A stretch of 49,410 nucleotides of DNA from a bacterium (GTDB taxonomy: Bacteria > Patescibacteriota > UBA1384 > VFKW01): positions 1 to 49,410 of the forward strand of contig JAUSIS010000008.1 of NCBI GenBank assembly GCA_030647355.1, read 5' to 3'. The number at the start of each line of letters is the position of its first letter. Positions within the stretch are counted from its first letter, which is position 1. A program made the position numbers and the translations under genes. This document shows, piece after piece, positions 25,134 to 34,249 of the stretch. Below the pieces are notes generated by a model. That model was not told where the DNA came from. It saw only the letters and a program-made list of their open reading frames with translations, and did not search any database.

Positions 25134-28100
25134 TTATTTGTTATTTATTGGTACAGAAAATGAGAATATACTGCCTCGACCCTCCGCACTTTTAACCCAA
25201 ATTTCTCCATTTTGCTGTTCAACTAAAGATCTTGTTATATACAGACCTAATCCATACCCTCCTGCCTGGTTACTTAATGGATTGTTGACTCGATAATTCT
25301 TATCAAAAACATTCTCAATCTGAGATGGGGGAATTCCCACCCCATTATCTTCAACCTCTGTCACAACATATTTTCCTTTTCCATCTTTATATAATTTAAT
25401 ACTAATTTTACCATTCCGATGTGTATATTTAATAGCATTATCTACTAAATTACTCAATATTTGTTTAGTTCTATCTGAATCCATTAAGACTAAAACATTT
25501 TTAAGTTGATTATTAGTTTTGAAATCCAATGCAATACCTTTCTGCAAAGCTTTCTGCTTGAAATCAAACATCACCTCTTTGGCTAGATTTTGTAAAGGCG
25601 CAGGTTTTATATTGAAAACCATTCTTTTTTCTTCAATTCTTACCACATTTAGCAAATCTTCAACTAAACCGACTAAGCGCTCGACTGAGCTATATACTCT
25701 ACCAAAATATCTATCTTGCTTCTCATTGAGGGGTCCGGCATCCCCCTGGATTATCATACTCATATATCCTTTGATAGCTGTTAAAGGAGTTCGCAGTTCG
25801 TGAGCAGTCATGGATATAAATTCATTTTTCTTCTGTTCTAACTCCTTATATCGGCTAATATCATTTAATAAAATAATCATCTCGGTCTCACCCTCCCTAT
25901 TACTAAGCGGTATTGCAAAGTGAATTCCCACCCATCGTTTGTTTCTGGATTTTGTATGTAATTCAATCTCGTACAATGAACCTTTTTGCTGGTTCATTTT
26001 GCGGCTACTATTAATTAAATCAATCAGTCCTAAATTATCCCGACCGGTTAGTAGGAACTTATTAGCTGCCTTGCCCATCGCTTCTTCTGTAGAATAACCG
26101 GTTAATCGGCTCATTGCTTCATTCCATAAAGAGATTGATCCATCATTATCAACTGCAAAAATGCCTTCCGCGCTACTCTCAATAAGTACCGACAAACGAT
26201 CTTTTTCTCTTCCAATATTTCCCATCAGTTTTAGGCTTTTCATTAATGATTGAACTTTGTCGCCAGCAATTGAAATTAACTTTACATCGTCTTTATTAAA
26301 TCGTTTACCTTGAAGTTTGTTTCTTACCGCAATTATCCCAGTACAAGCTCCACCCTCTACCAGCGGAACCGTCAGAATTGAATCTGTTTTCCGCGGCAAA
26401 ACTTGATCATTTTTATCTATCTCACCCGACTTTATCACTTGCGGTCTCTTTTTTGTTACTGATAGCTGCGCAATCTTACTATCTGCCAAGATTAGCTTGT
26501 TATATGTTCTCCAATTACTTCTTGCAAGCGGAATCAATTCACCGTCGGTAATCTGTAAAAACACGCTTCCTTCTGCTTGTAATAATTTAGGTAAATATTT
26601 AATTACACGATCAATAGTTTTTAAATGGCTCGCACCCGTTAAATTACTTATCTTAAATAAATCTGTAAGCTGCTCAACCCTTGTAGCCATTTTATTATTC
26701 AAATCCTCAATTTCGGTAAAATTCCTTAAAGTCAAAAGCGCTCCTCCGCTATGCTGGTCTTTTATCGGTTCAAGCCTACCCTTTATTACTCTAAATGGTT
26801 TCTCGCATGTATTCAGTGTCATTGTGAAAGCTCGTCCCTCGGTAGCGGATCTTCGAATCGAATCACTCATATCTATTTGGGGTATAAACATATATCTACA
26901 ATATTTATCAGGTTCACTGAGTATTGAATCTAGCCCCTCGCCTAAAATATCTTTTTTCATACCCAAAAGTTCCTTTACCGCCTGATTATAAAAAATTATC
27001 TCTCCTCGCACATCTAGCAGGATCAATCCTTCTCCGGTAGTACGGTGTATAGTTTCCAAAATATCCCTCTCCCGAGCAACATCAGTATATAGTTGACTAT
27101 TTTCAAGTGTCATTGCTAATTGGGAAGATATGGCGCTGATCAAATTGAGCGTATCGCGACCAAGTTCAGTTGCCGCCGCGTAATGGATAAATAAAAGACC
27201 GAATAACTCACCCTTGCTAATTAGTCCCGAGGCTATAGTATTATTCCAACCTTCTCCATGTTTATGCATCAAACTTTTCACCCATCCTGAATTTTTCCAA
27301 TTATTTAGTAAAATTGGTGAACCGGTCTCGTCAATCAAATGCTTCACCTTAGCCGAACTCATCCTCATTTCATGCTTTCTACCCCCGACATAGCAATGAT
27401 GGGTCGAAGCAAGACTATCTAGATAATTCAAGTCAGTCCAAGTATAAATTGAGCAGGGGACATTACCTAGAATTTCCGTTACTTTAACTATGGCCTTCTC
27501 AACTATCGGTTGTAAATCAGGTGTAGAGTTTAATATTTGCGCTAATTCCAGCCGCTTTTCTCCCACTATCCTTTGGCGATTTGTTTCTATTACATCCGCG
27601 ATTCGCGAAGCAATGATTGAAAAAGTTTGTACCTGTGACTCGGCAAAATATTCGCCTGCCGGTTTCCAAAGATTTAAAACTCCCAAAATCTGGCCTTTTG
27701 TAATTAATGGCACGCTCAGTAGTGATTTATCTTCGTTCTTACTTGCCAAAACATATCGCTTCTCCTTTTTAGTGTGAGGAATAGCCAGTGGCTGACCGGT
27801 TTTAGCCACCCAACCCGCTATACCCTGTCCTAGTTTCAAACGCAATGGTCTCATTCTATTTGGGGAAGTTGTAGTTTCGACAAATAAAATCTGGGAAGGG
27901 GGATCCACCAACATAATATTCCCTCCGGATAGATTCATTACTTGCACAATCTGCCACAATATCTTTTCCGAAATCTCCTTTGGGGGCAAAGTAGAGGACA
28001 TGGTAGATGAGATATGGTAAAGCAAGGCACTTTCTGTTTCTTTTGTTCGATATTCGGTTATATTATTTAAAATAACCGAAATTCCCGATGGCTTCTTTCC

Positions 28101-28385
28101 CTCTACAACAGGAGCTACCGAAACCAAAAAAACCATATCGCCTTTTCTTAATTCACTATTATAAGGGGTTTGATCGGTCCTCGCTTTTTCAACTAATTCA
28201 ATAACTTCTTTGCTAAAATCAGATGAGCAATGTTGATGCGCATCTATTTTTTGTCCAACCAGCCCGTTTATATTGGGAATAAATAATAATTCACCGGCAG
28301 ATTCACTGCAGTATTTTAAATACCCCTCATCGCTGATTATAATTAAGGGAAAATCAATTTTAAGTTGACCCATCTCTTTAAACAT
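25134..28385 (-). CDS. Soluble multi-sensor histidine kinase (PAS/GAF array)
   Basis: 1083 residues with no membrane segment, so it senses inside the cell. Domain order by eye: PAS (about 8-112), GAF (120-265), GAF (275-430), PAS (440-560), GAF (570-720), PAS (730-850), HisKA (851-920) with His862 in MTAHELRTPL, and HATPase (965-1080) with N box NLVDNAIKYT, G1 VEDNGVGIP and G2 GGYGLGLYI. The first GAF has GQGIAGWVAKTGQPLAIP, a frequent small-molecule or redox sensing fold. Its ATG overlaps the end of the nudix gene by 8 bases, so the two are coupled; the REC partner follows. The ligands cannot be read from sequence. Confidence 0.93.
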   Translation of the reverse strand: MFKEMGQLKIDFPLIIISDEGYLKYCSESAGELLFIPNINGLVGQKIDAHQHCSSDFSKEVIELVEKARTDQTPYNSELRKGDMVFLVSVAPVVEGKKPSGISVILNNITEYRTKETESALLYHISSTMSSTLPPKEISEKILWQIVQVMNLSGGNIMLVDPPSQILFVETTTSPNRMRPLRLKLGQGIAGWVAKTGQPLAIPHTKKEKRYVLASKNEDKSLLSVPLITKGQILGVLNLWKPAGEYFAESQVQTFSIIASRIADVIETNRQRIVGEKRLELAQILNSTPDLQPIVEKAIVKVTEILGNVPCSIYTWTDLNYLDSLASTHHCYVGGRKHEMRMSSAKVKHLIDETGSPILLNNWKNSGWVKSLMHKHGEGWNNTIASGLISKGELFGLLFIHYAAATELGRDTLNLISAISSQLAMTLENSQLYTDVARERDILETIHRTTGEGLILLDVRGEIIFYNQAVKELLGMKKDILGEGLDSILSEPDKYCRYMFIPQIDMSDSIRRSATEGRAFTMTLNTCEKPFRVIKGRLEPIKDQHSGGALLTLRNFTEIEDLNNKMATRVEQLTDLFKISNLTGASHLKTIDRVIKYLPKLLQAEGSVFLQITDGELIPLARSNWRTYNKLILADSKIAQLSVTKKRPQVIKSGEIDKNDQVLPRKTDSILTVPLVEGGACTGIIAVRNKLQGKRFNKDDVKLISIAGDKVQSLMKSLKLMGNIGREKDRLSVLIESSAEGIFAVDNDGSISLWNEAMSRLTGYSTEEAMGKAANKFLLTGRDNLGLIDLINSSRKMNQQKGSLYEIELHTKSRNKRWVGIHFAIPLSNREGETEMIILLNDISRYKELEQKKNEFISMTAHELRTPLTAIKGYMSMIIQGDAGPLNEKQDRYFGRVYSSVERLVGLVEDLLNVVRIEEKRMVFNIKPAPLQNLAKEVMFDFKQKALQKGIALDFKTNNQLKNVLVLMDSDRTKQILSNLVDNAIKYTHRNGKISIKLYKDGKGKYVVTEVEDNGVGIPPSQIENVFDKNYRVNNPLSNQAGGYGLGLYITRSLVEQQNGEIWVKSAEGRGSIFSFSVPINNK

Positions 28386-28926
28386 ATTGGATTGCGCCTA
28401 ATTTCTCAAACATATATCTAGTGACATAAACCAAATTTAACTTTCCTATCTCTTCCGGTTTGTACCAATTTAGAAAAGCGGACTCCTTATTTTTTACTGG
28501 ATTACCCAGACAATGTACCTTAAAATAATAGTACTCATGAATATTCGCCCCTCGGCGGCATCTATCTCCATCAATATCTTCATGAAGAAATAATTCCATA
28601 TCATCAACTATCATTCCAGTCTCTTCGAAAACCTCTCGTTTAACCGCTGCCTCTGGAGTTTCACCGTATTCAACATGTCCGGCAATATTACCATAGCCAA
28701 ATTCAAAAACTCGTCTTTTGGCAATTAGAAATTTACTGTCTCTTTCAATAACCGCCCCCACGCTCACATGCTTTTCTCTCCCGTCACTATGCATTTTTTG
28801 AATAATTCTTCCGCCCGATTGTATTGCTTGTCCTGATTTTTTTTGACAAGCTGGGCAATAAAAATAAACTTCATTATTTTGAATGATTTCTTTTACGTCA
28901 TTTGTTTTACAATAAATACATTTCAT
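28378..28926 (-). CDS. NUDIX hydrolase with N-terminal zinc ribbon
   Basis: 182 residues. The N-terminus binds one zinc (Cys3, Cys6 and Cys24, Cys27: CIYC and CPAC). The Nudix box fits G-x5-E-x7-REUxEExGU exactly: GHVEYGETPEAAVKREVFEE followed by TGM. The arrangement resembles NudC/NADH-pyrophosphatase-like or ADP-ribose hydrolases; the substrate is unknown. Its last codons overlap the kinase start, so a nucleotide-derived signal and the kinase may be functionally linked (inference). Confidence 0.88.
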   Translation of the reverse strand: MKCIYCKTNDVKEIIQNNEVYFYCPACQKKSGQAIQSGGRIIQKMHSDGREKHVSVGAVIERDSKFLIAKRRVFEFGYGNIAGHVEYGETPEAAVKREVFEETGMIVDDMELFLHEDIDGDRCRRGANIHEYYYFKVHCLGNPVKNKESAFLNWYKPEEIGKLNLVYVTRYMFEKLGAIQYV

Positions 28927-28956
28927 CTTAGCCCTTAATGTCCTTAATATAATAGA

Positions 28957-28975
28957 GGCGGGAAGCTATCCCGCC
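28957..28975 (-). terminator. Hairpin behind the P-loop kinase cassette
   Basis: GGCGGGA/TCCCGCC, 7-bp stem with a 5-base loop, directly after the stop at 28982. The minus-strand T-run is poor (TCTATTATATT), so it may be partly leaky into the nudix operon. Confidence 0.6.
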
Positions 28976-28981
28976 CCCCAT

Positions 28982-29980
28982 TTAGATGATACTCTCCACC
29001 ATAGCAACAAAGCCTGCTTGCTGATCCCCAATAAGGACATTGACATAGCTTGCTCTATCCAAGCACCGGTCGCCATTCCATAGGTCGTAGCTAAGGCGCT
29101 CGTCTTTCTGCGCCATTTTTGTACCACGCTTAGTGTACCACCTGTCTAAAGTCTCCAGTTTAGCCGGCATGTTGTAGATAATCATCGGCCTTGCTGGTAA
29201 CTCCTGCTTTTGGCAAACCAATGCTCCCATTACCAGTTCTGCTGTGTCAAGCCCTCCAGGGAGAAACAACTTCTCCCCCGGTTTATGGCTTCTCAATGCC
29301 TCCTCTAGGACCTTGGAAAGAATGAAATGCCATTCCATTGTTACAGGAGATATGAAATGGCATAGCGTCACTTTATGTTCGAACATCGTGCAGTAAAGCT
29401 CGGCTGACTCCTCGGTATTCGGACCCAGCGCGATAACTTCGCAGTCAGTCACATCGTCACAATCCAACCAGCGACGCTCACCGGCCCTGTGAGCCCTTGA
29501 TGTTCCGGGCGGAAAACGGCCGAGTATCCGGGCAAGTGTAGATTTCCCAGTTGCACTCGCTCCTGATAACCCGACAATATCCTTCGCTCGGGATCTCACT
29601 TTTGCCGATGGAGTGGCAAAACATGATTTGCTGATTTCTCTCCATCGTTTGAGTGTTATCTCGTCTCGCCACGGATCATATGGCTGCAAGTGACCACTGG
29701 CAACCCAAAGTTCAGCGTCTCGAGACCGACAGATCAAGATTTGTCTCCCCGACAACTCTTGATCCACAATCTCTTTCGAAGTTGAGAACCGTGTCCTCTC
29801 GCGGGGCATTCTTACAGCAACCACCGGTAAATCGCCGCCAACCATCGGCCGAAAAAGGCAGACATGTCGATCGCCATCTAGGTAGTGGTCTGTTTTGAAT
29901 GTAATATCGGCTCCAAACTGCAGAGCCGTTTCTCCCAGCTTTGTAAGTAGAGGGTACTCTGATTCTTTATGGGTCTGCAA
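28982..29980 (-). CDS. P-loop kinase-like protein of unknown substrate (GC-richer cassette)
   Basis: 332 residues from a TTG start, preferred because GGGGAGGTGA lies 6 bases upstream. Residues 1-130 form an unrecognised alpha/beta domain. At 140-148 GASATGKST is a good Walker A (GxxxxGKST), followed by WLDCDD, which could hold Mg or substrate. RWYTKRGTKMAQKDERLSYD near the end resembles a kinase lid with Arg and Lys residues. It is probably a nucleoside- or small-molecule kinase fold. Composition is above the surrounding genes (29461-29520: 38 G/C of 60). It is separated from the nudix operon by its own hairpin. No family name is offered. Confidence 0.75.
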   Translation of the reverse strand: MQTHKESEYPLLTKLGETALQFGADITFKTDHYLDGDRHVCLFRPMVGGDLPVVAVRMPRERTRFSTSKEIVDQELSGRQILICRSRDAELWVASGHLQPYDPWRDEITLKRWREISKSCFATPSAKVRSRAKDIVGLSGASATGKSTLARILGRFPPGTSRAHRAGERRWLDCDDVTDCEVIALGPNTEESAELYCTMFEHKVTLCHFISPVTMEWHFILSKVLEEALRSHKPGEKLFLPGGLDTAELVMGALVCQKQELPARPMIIYNMPAKLETLDRWYTKRGTKMAQKDERLSYDLWNGDRCLDRASYVNVLIGDQQAGFVAMVESII

Positions 29981-30092
29981 CTTGTCTCACCTCCCCTTCT
30001 ATTATACCTGTTGCAGTTATAATTAGTATAATTTTACAGGTTCAGTAAAACATTGTAGTTTTGCACTAAAAAATCCCGATCGGACTATATGT

Positions 30093-30110
30093 TTTGTAAG
30101 TTCTTACAAA
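30093..30110. promoter_or_regulatory. Operator-like perfect dyad
   Basis: TTTGTAAG (30093-30100), TT, CTTACAAA (30103-30110): 8-bp perfect arms, in the divergent gap between the P-loop kinase and greA. Its right half recurs exactly at 23150-23160 upstream of the CdaR-type gene. Confidence 0.55.
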
Positions 30111-30175
30111 CGAATCACATCTTGAGAAAATTCTATTTGGTAGATTGGTTACTGCAGAGTTGAGATAATAAACTA

Positions 30176-30204
30176 TTGACAAAGCGGGGCTTGCTTGCTA
30201 CTAT
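30176..30204 (+). promoter_or_regulatory. Sigma70 promoter of greA
   Basis: TTGACA (30176-30181), a 17-base spacer, TACTAT (30199-30204). It lies 67 bases before the greA ATG and 65 bases after the dyad. Confidence 0.8.
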
Positions 30205-30271
30205 AGGGACATTCATGTAAGCTATTAATATGTCCTATTTGTATGGACAGGTTTTGTTTTTGGAGGTCGTA

Positions 30272-30736
30272 ATGGTAAGTAAAGATATTCTACTAACTCA
30301 AGAAGGTTTAGAAAAGTTGAAAGAAGAATTAGAAAACCTCAAAGAGAAAGATAGAAAAGAAGTAATTAATAGAATTAAAATTGCCAAAGAATTTGGTGAT
30401 TTATCAGAAAACAGTGAATATGAAGATGCTAAAAATGAACAAGCTTTTATCGAAGGGCGCATACAAGATATTGAAGTGATGATTAAACACTCTAAAATTG
30501 TTTCTGGAGTCGCAACCGGTGAGGCTGTGGGCATTGGTAGTACGGTTGAAGTAGTAGTTGACGGCGATAAAGAAACCTACTTTATTGTAGGTCCGACCGA
30601 ATCCGATCCAATATCCGGCAAAATCTCCTCTGAATCCCCAGTTGGCCGCGCTTTAATTGGCGGTAAAAAGGGGGATAAGGTAACAGTGAATACTCCTGAT
30701 GGGGCTGCGGTATATAAAATAAGTTCAATAAAGTAA
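30272..30736 (+). CDS. greA: Transcription elongation factor GreA
   Basis: 154 residues from MVSKDILLTQEGLEKLKEEL, chosen because GGAGG sits 5 bases upstream; a longer frame lacks a site. The N-terminal coiled coil carries the acidic tip GDLSENSEYEDAK (about 40-52), which stimulates transcript cleavage in backtracked RNA polymerase. The C-terminal FKBP-like domain holds the block DPISGKISSESPVGRALIG. Length equals the family norm. It is monocistronic, with its own promoter and terminator. Confidence 0.96.
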   Translation: MVSKDILLTQEGLEKLKEELENLKEKDRKEVINRIKIAKEFGDLSENSEYEDAKNEQAFIEGRIQDIEVMIKHSKIVSGVATGEAVGIGSTVEVVVDGDKETYFIVGPTESDPISGKISSESPVGRALIGGKKGDKVTVNTPDGAAVYKISSIK

Positions 30737-30752
30737 TATTTGAGAAATCTTT

Positions 30753-30790
30753 GAAAAACGATTTGGTTGTCTCCAGGTCGTTTTTCTGTT
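30753..30790 (+). terminator. Terminator of greA
   Basis: GAAAAACGA (30753-30761) pairs with TCGTTTTTC (30778-30786), with further TGG/CCA pairing inside. Confidence 0.7.
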
Positions 30791-30870
30791 ATGATAAAAT
30801 CAAGTATGAAAAGTTTGCTTCAGGCAAACTGCCATAATTTTGATTTTTACTTTTTGAATTTTGATTTTGC

Positions 30871-30897
30871 GACTTTTTGCAAAAGCAAAAAGGAGTC
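30871..30897 (+). promoter_or_regulatory. Hairpin that includes the lysS ribosome binding site
   Basis: GACTTTTTGC, loop AAAA, GCAAAAAGGAGTC: the TTTTTGC/GCAAAAA stem continues as GACT/AGTC around the bulged bases of AGGAG. The Shine-Dalgarno would be partly hidden when folded. A second hairpin, AGTTTGC/GCAAACT, lies about 40 bases upstream. Confidence 0.45.
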
Positions 30898-30900
30898 AGT

Positions 30901-32451
30901 ATGTTTTGGGTAGACGAAACCATCAATGAAATATTAAATCGTGCCGACGAAAAATATTTAGTCACTGACTACAAAACGCCTTCTGGAAAAATTCATATTG
31001 GCGCTCTACGTGGCGTGATAATTCATGATGTTATTTCTCGTGGTTTGATTGAAAAAAGTAAACAAGCCGAATTTTGGTATGGGTTTGATGATTTCGACCC
31101 CATTGATGGTTTATCTGATGATTTGAAAAATGATTATGGAAAATTTATGGGCATGCCGCTTTGTAATGTTCAATCTCCAGATAAAGACAAAAACTTTGCT
31201 CAGTATTATGCAAAAAGTTTCATTGATGTTATAAATTTGCTCGGTATTAATGTAAAAATTATTTGGGCTTCTGAAATATATAAAAATGGTACTCATAACA
31301 AAGCAATCGAAATTGTTTTAAATAACGCTGATAAAATCCGTCAAATTTATAAAGATGTTTCCGGCGGCGAAAAACCTAATGATTGGTATCCCTTGCACGT
31401 TGTCTGTCCCAAATGCGGCAAAATCGGTACCACAAAAGTCACAGGATGGGATGGTAAAGAAGTTGAATTTGAATGTCTTGAAAATCTTGTCCAATGGGCT
31501 AAGGGTTGTGGCGAAATAGGAAAAATGTCACCTTTCGATGGTAATGCAAAAATGCCGTACAAAGTTGAAACCGCTGCTAAATGGTTCGCTTTTAATACTT
31601 CTGTCGAATTAGCGGGCAAGGATCACTATACAAAAGGCGGTACTTTTTATGTTGCCCGCGCTGTAGCTGATCAAGTTTTCAAAATTAAGCCAGCTTATGG
31701 TTATGGTTATGAATGGTTTCTAGTCGGCGGCAAAAAAATGAGCACCTCCCGTGGAACGGGTGCTTCCGTAGAAGAAATAGCCGCGATTTTGCGTCCCGAA
31801 ATACTTAGATTTCTTATGGTCAGGACCCGCGCTAAAAGATCCATCGAATTCGATGTTGAAGGCGATACCATATCTCTACTATATGATGAATATGATCGTT
31901 GCTCTGCCGCCTACTTAGAAGATCCGGATTCAGATTTAGGTCGTGCCTACTATTATTCAGAAATTGATCCGACCAAAAAACCAGCTGAATATCTCATGCG
32001 CTTTTCCAAAGTTGCCTTTTTTCTTCAAATGCCTCATGTGGATATATTATCAGAAGCCGAAAAAGAGAAAGGCGCTCCCTTATCATCAAGCGAAAAGCAG
32101 GAAATTCAAAACCGAACACAAGAAGCTACCTTGTGGCTTAAAAAATATGCTCCCGAAGAGGCAAAATTTTCTATTTGTGAGAAATTACCGGATTCAGTAA
32201 AAGAATTTACTAATGAACAAAAAGTATATTTAGAAGCCGTTTTGAAAAAACTAAAGGAACTGGACAATTGGGACGGTAAGGCTATCCATACCGTCTTACA
32301 TGAAGTAAAAAATGAACAAAAACTCCCACCAAAAGACGCCTTCTCGGCGATCTACCGAATTTTTATTGACAAAGATTCCGGTCCCCAAGCCGGCTGGTTC
32401 TTAGCCGCTTTGGATAAGAAGTTTGTAATTAATAGATTAGAAGAGGTATAA
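30901..32451 (+). CDS. lysK: Class I lysyl-tRNA synthetase
   Basis: 516 residues from MFWVDETINEILNRA, 5 bases after AGGAG; an in-frame Met 24 bases upstream is not supported. It is the class I (archaeal/spirochaete) type. A Rossmann core carries HIGA at 32-35 after TPSGK, and the KMSKS equivalent KMSTS is at about 279-283. A zinc-like CPKCGK (about 170) and a C-terminal helical anticodon-binding region follow. It charges tRNA-Lys. Most bacteria use the unrelated class II LysS, so this points to CPR or transfer. Confidence 0.95.
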   Translation: MFWVDETINEILNRADEKYLVTDYKTPSGKIHIGALRGVIIHDVISRGLIEKSKQAEFWYGFDDFDPIDGLSDDLKNDYGKFMGMPLCNVQSPDKDKNFAQYYAKSFIDVINLLGINVKIIWASEIYKNGTHNKAIEIVLNNADKIRQIYKDVSGGEKPNDWYPLHVVCPKCGKIGTTKVTGWDGKEVEFECLENLVQWAKGCGEIGKMSPFDGNAKMPYKVETAAKWFAFNTSVELAGKDHYTKGGTFYVARAVADQVFKIKPAYGYGYEWFLVGGKKMSTSRGTGASVEEIAAILRPEILRFLMVRTRAKRSIEFDVEGDTISLLYDEYDRCSAAYLEDPDSDLGRAYYYSEIDPTKKPAEYLMRFSKVAFFLQMPHVDILSEAEKEKGAPLSSSEKQEIQNRTQEATLWLKKYAPEEAKFSICEKLPDSVKEFTNEQKVYLEAVLKKLKELDNWDGKAIHTVLHEVKNEQKLPPKDAFSAIYRIFIDKDSGPQAGWFLAALDKKFVINRLEEV

Positions 32452-32473
32452 TTATAGAGACGGAGGTACTAAG

Positions 32474-34231
32474 ATGCCAGACTTGCAAAATGAAATACAA
32501 TTTGACGCAGAAGATAAGAAACTAAGCGATATATTGATGGGGGAATATAAATACAAAATTCCCCGATATCAAAGACCTTATTCTTGGACAGAAGATGAAG
32601 TATCCGATCTTTGGAATGATCTTATTAATAACGATGCCTCATTTATCGGGTCTTTTATTTTTAATTATGAATATTTTGGTCGAGATAAAACGGTAGAAAT
32701 TATTGATGGTCAACAAAGAATAATTACTTTCACGATTATTATGGCTGTTATAAGGGATTTTTATAAGCATTTAGATGTAAAGAAAGCAAACCTGACACAA
32801 TCACAGATTATTGTATTCAATGATCCGATAAGTGGAGACCCAATATTTAGATTAAAATGCAGCGAAACTTTAGATAATTTTTTCAGAGAATACGTTCAAG
32901 AATATGATACAAAAATTGAAGAATGTACAACTAAACGAAAAGAAGAAAAAAATGTTGTCTACAACTATTCTTTTTTAAAGAAACAAATCGAGAGTGAGTT
33001 GGAGAATTTAAATGAAAATAGTAAAAAGATACAATTTCTTGACGATCTTAAAAGAAAAATATTCGGCTTAAGAATAATTTGGATCAGAATTGACAGAGAA
33101 GAAGATGCCTATACTATTTTCGAAACCGTAAATGCACGAGGTGAGGCGCTTACTACGGCAGATTTATTAAAGAATTTCTTATTACAGAAAATTCAACCAG
33201 ATAGATTTGACGAGATTGATACTGCAAAAGAGTCCTGGGCAAGTATTGTAAATAATATTGAAAATGCCGATGGCCCATTAACGCTGTCAAAATTTATACG
33301 ATATTATTGGCTTTCGAGGTACTCATTTGTTTCAGAAAAACGACTTTATAAAGAAATAAAAATAAAAATAAGTGATCCAGAGGATTTGTTAAACCATTTA
33401 ATTAAAGCTTCAGAATATTACTACAAAATTGCCAATAGTACTATACCTATTGAAGAATGGAATAATGAATTCCCAGACAGAAGAACAAGTCTTAAAATAT
33501 TCGAATCACTAAAAGGTTTACGGTTGATGAAAATAACACAGTGCTACTCGCTACTTTTTTGTCTACTGATGAACAAAAATAAGATTGGTTTTGACTTTAG
33601 TAATTTATTCAAAGTTATAGAAAAATATCATTTTGCTTATTCTGCAGTGTGTAAATTACCAGGAAATGTTGTTGAGAAATTGTATTATAAAACAGCAAAT
33701 AACATTCAAGAGTCGTTTCAGTTAGATCCACAGAAAAGAAAAGATGTAATAAGAAAAATCCTAGAGGATTTTACCAGAAAATTAAAAGACCAGTACCCAA
33801 GCAAAGAATTGTTTATTGAAAAGTTTATGGACATTGATTACAGAAATCCTACTTTAGTTGTCTATATTTTGGCAAATATTGAAAAATCCAAGAGCAAGAC
33901 AGATGAAATAGATTATTTGAAATATACAAAAATAAACATCGAGCATATTTTGCCCCAGGATCCTAGTGAATGGTCTCTTGCGAAAAATGAAGTAAAAGAT
34001 TATGTAAATATTTTGGGTAACCTGACATTAATTGATAGAAAAATCAATGGGTCAATGCAAAATAAAAAACTAAAAGATAAATTAACTGAATTTAGTAATT
34101 CTAAATTAACAATTAATAAAGAATTGTTAAACAAATTCGAGAAATCAAATTACGCATGGGATGAAAAAGAAATAAAAACATATCAAAAAGAACTTGCGGA
34201 ATATGCGTATAATCTGGTTTGGAAAATTTAA
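32474..34231 (+). CDS. GmrSD-like DUF262/DUF1524 protein
   Basis: 585 residues. The N-terminal DUF262 (GmrS-like, ParB/sulfiredoxin-fold NTPase) has PRYQRPYSW (about 31-39) and the hallmark DGQQR (78-82). The C-terminal DUF1524 (GmrD-like HNH nuclease) carries IEHILPQ (His near 491) followed by LGNLTLI and the N-x-K region. Such proteins include type IV restriction enzymes that cut modified phage DNA. It is a single fused polypeptide and no methylase or partner adjoins it. It sits between two tRNA synthetase genes (22 and 18 bases away), an unusual defence-gene location. GACGGAGG precedes the ATG. Confidence 0.88.
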   Translation: MPDLQNEIQFDAEDKKLSDILMGEYKYKIPRYQRPYSWTEDEVSDLWNDLINNDASFIGSFIFNYEYFGRDKTVEIIDGQQRIITFTIIMAVIRDFYKHLDVKKANLTQSQIIVFNDPISGDPIFRLKCSETLDNFFREYVQEYDTKIEECTTKRKEEKNVVYNYSFLKKQIESELENLNENSKKIQFLDDLKRKIFGLRIIWIRIDREEDAYTIFETVNARGEALTTADLLKNFLLQKIQPDRFDEIDTAKESWASIVNNIENADGPLTLSKFIRYYWLSRYSFVSEKRLYKEIKIKISDPEDLLNHLIKASEYYYKIANSTIPIEEWNNEFPDRRTSLKIFESLKGLRLMKITQCYSLLFCLLMNKNKIGFDFSNLFKVIEKYHFAYSAVCKLPGNVVEKLYYKTANNIQESFQLDPQKRKDVIRKILEDFTRKLKDQYPSKELFIEKFMDIDYRNPTLVVYILANIEKSKSKTDEIDYLKYTKINIEHILPQDPSEWSLAKNEVKDYVNILGNLTLIDRKINGSMQNKKLKDKLTEFSNSKLTINKELLNKFEKSNYAWDEKEIKTYQKELAEYAYNLVWKI

Positions 34232-34249
34232 TAATAATACGGAGATCTC

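Noticed and set aside
24877-25296. Plus-strand frame of 139 residues opposite the response regulator and kinase
   Set aside because: Antisense shadow of two clear minus-strand genes, with no ribosome site.
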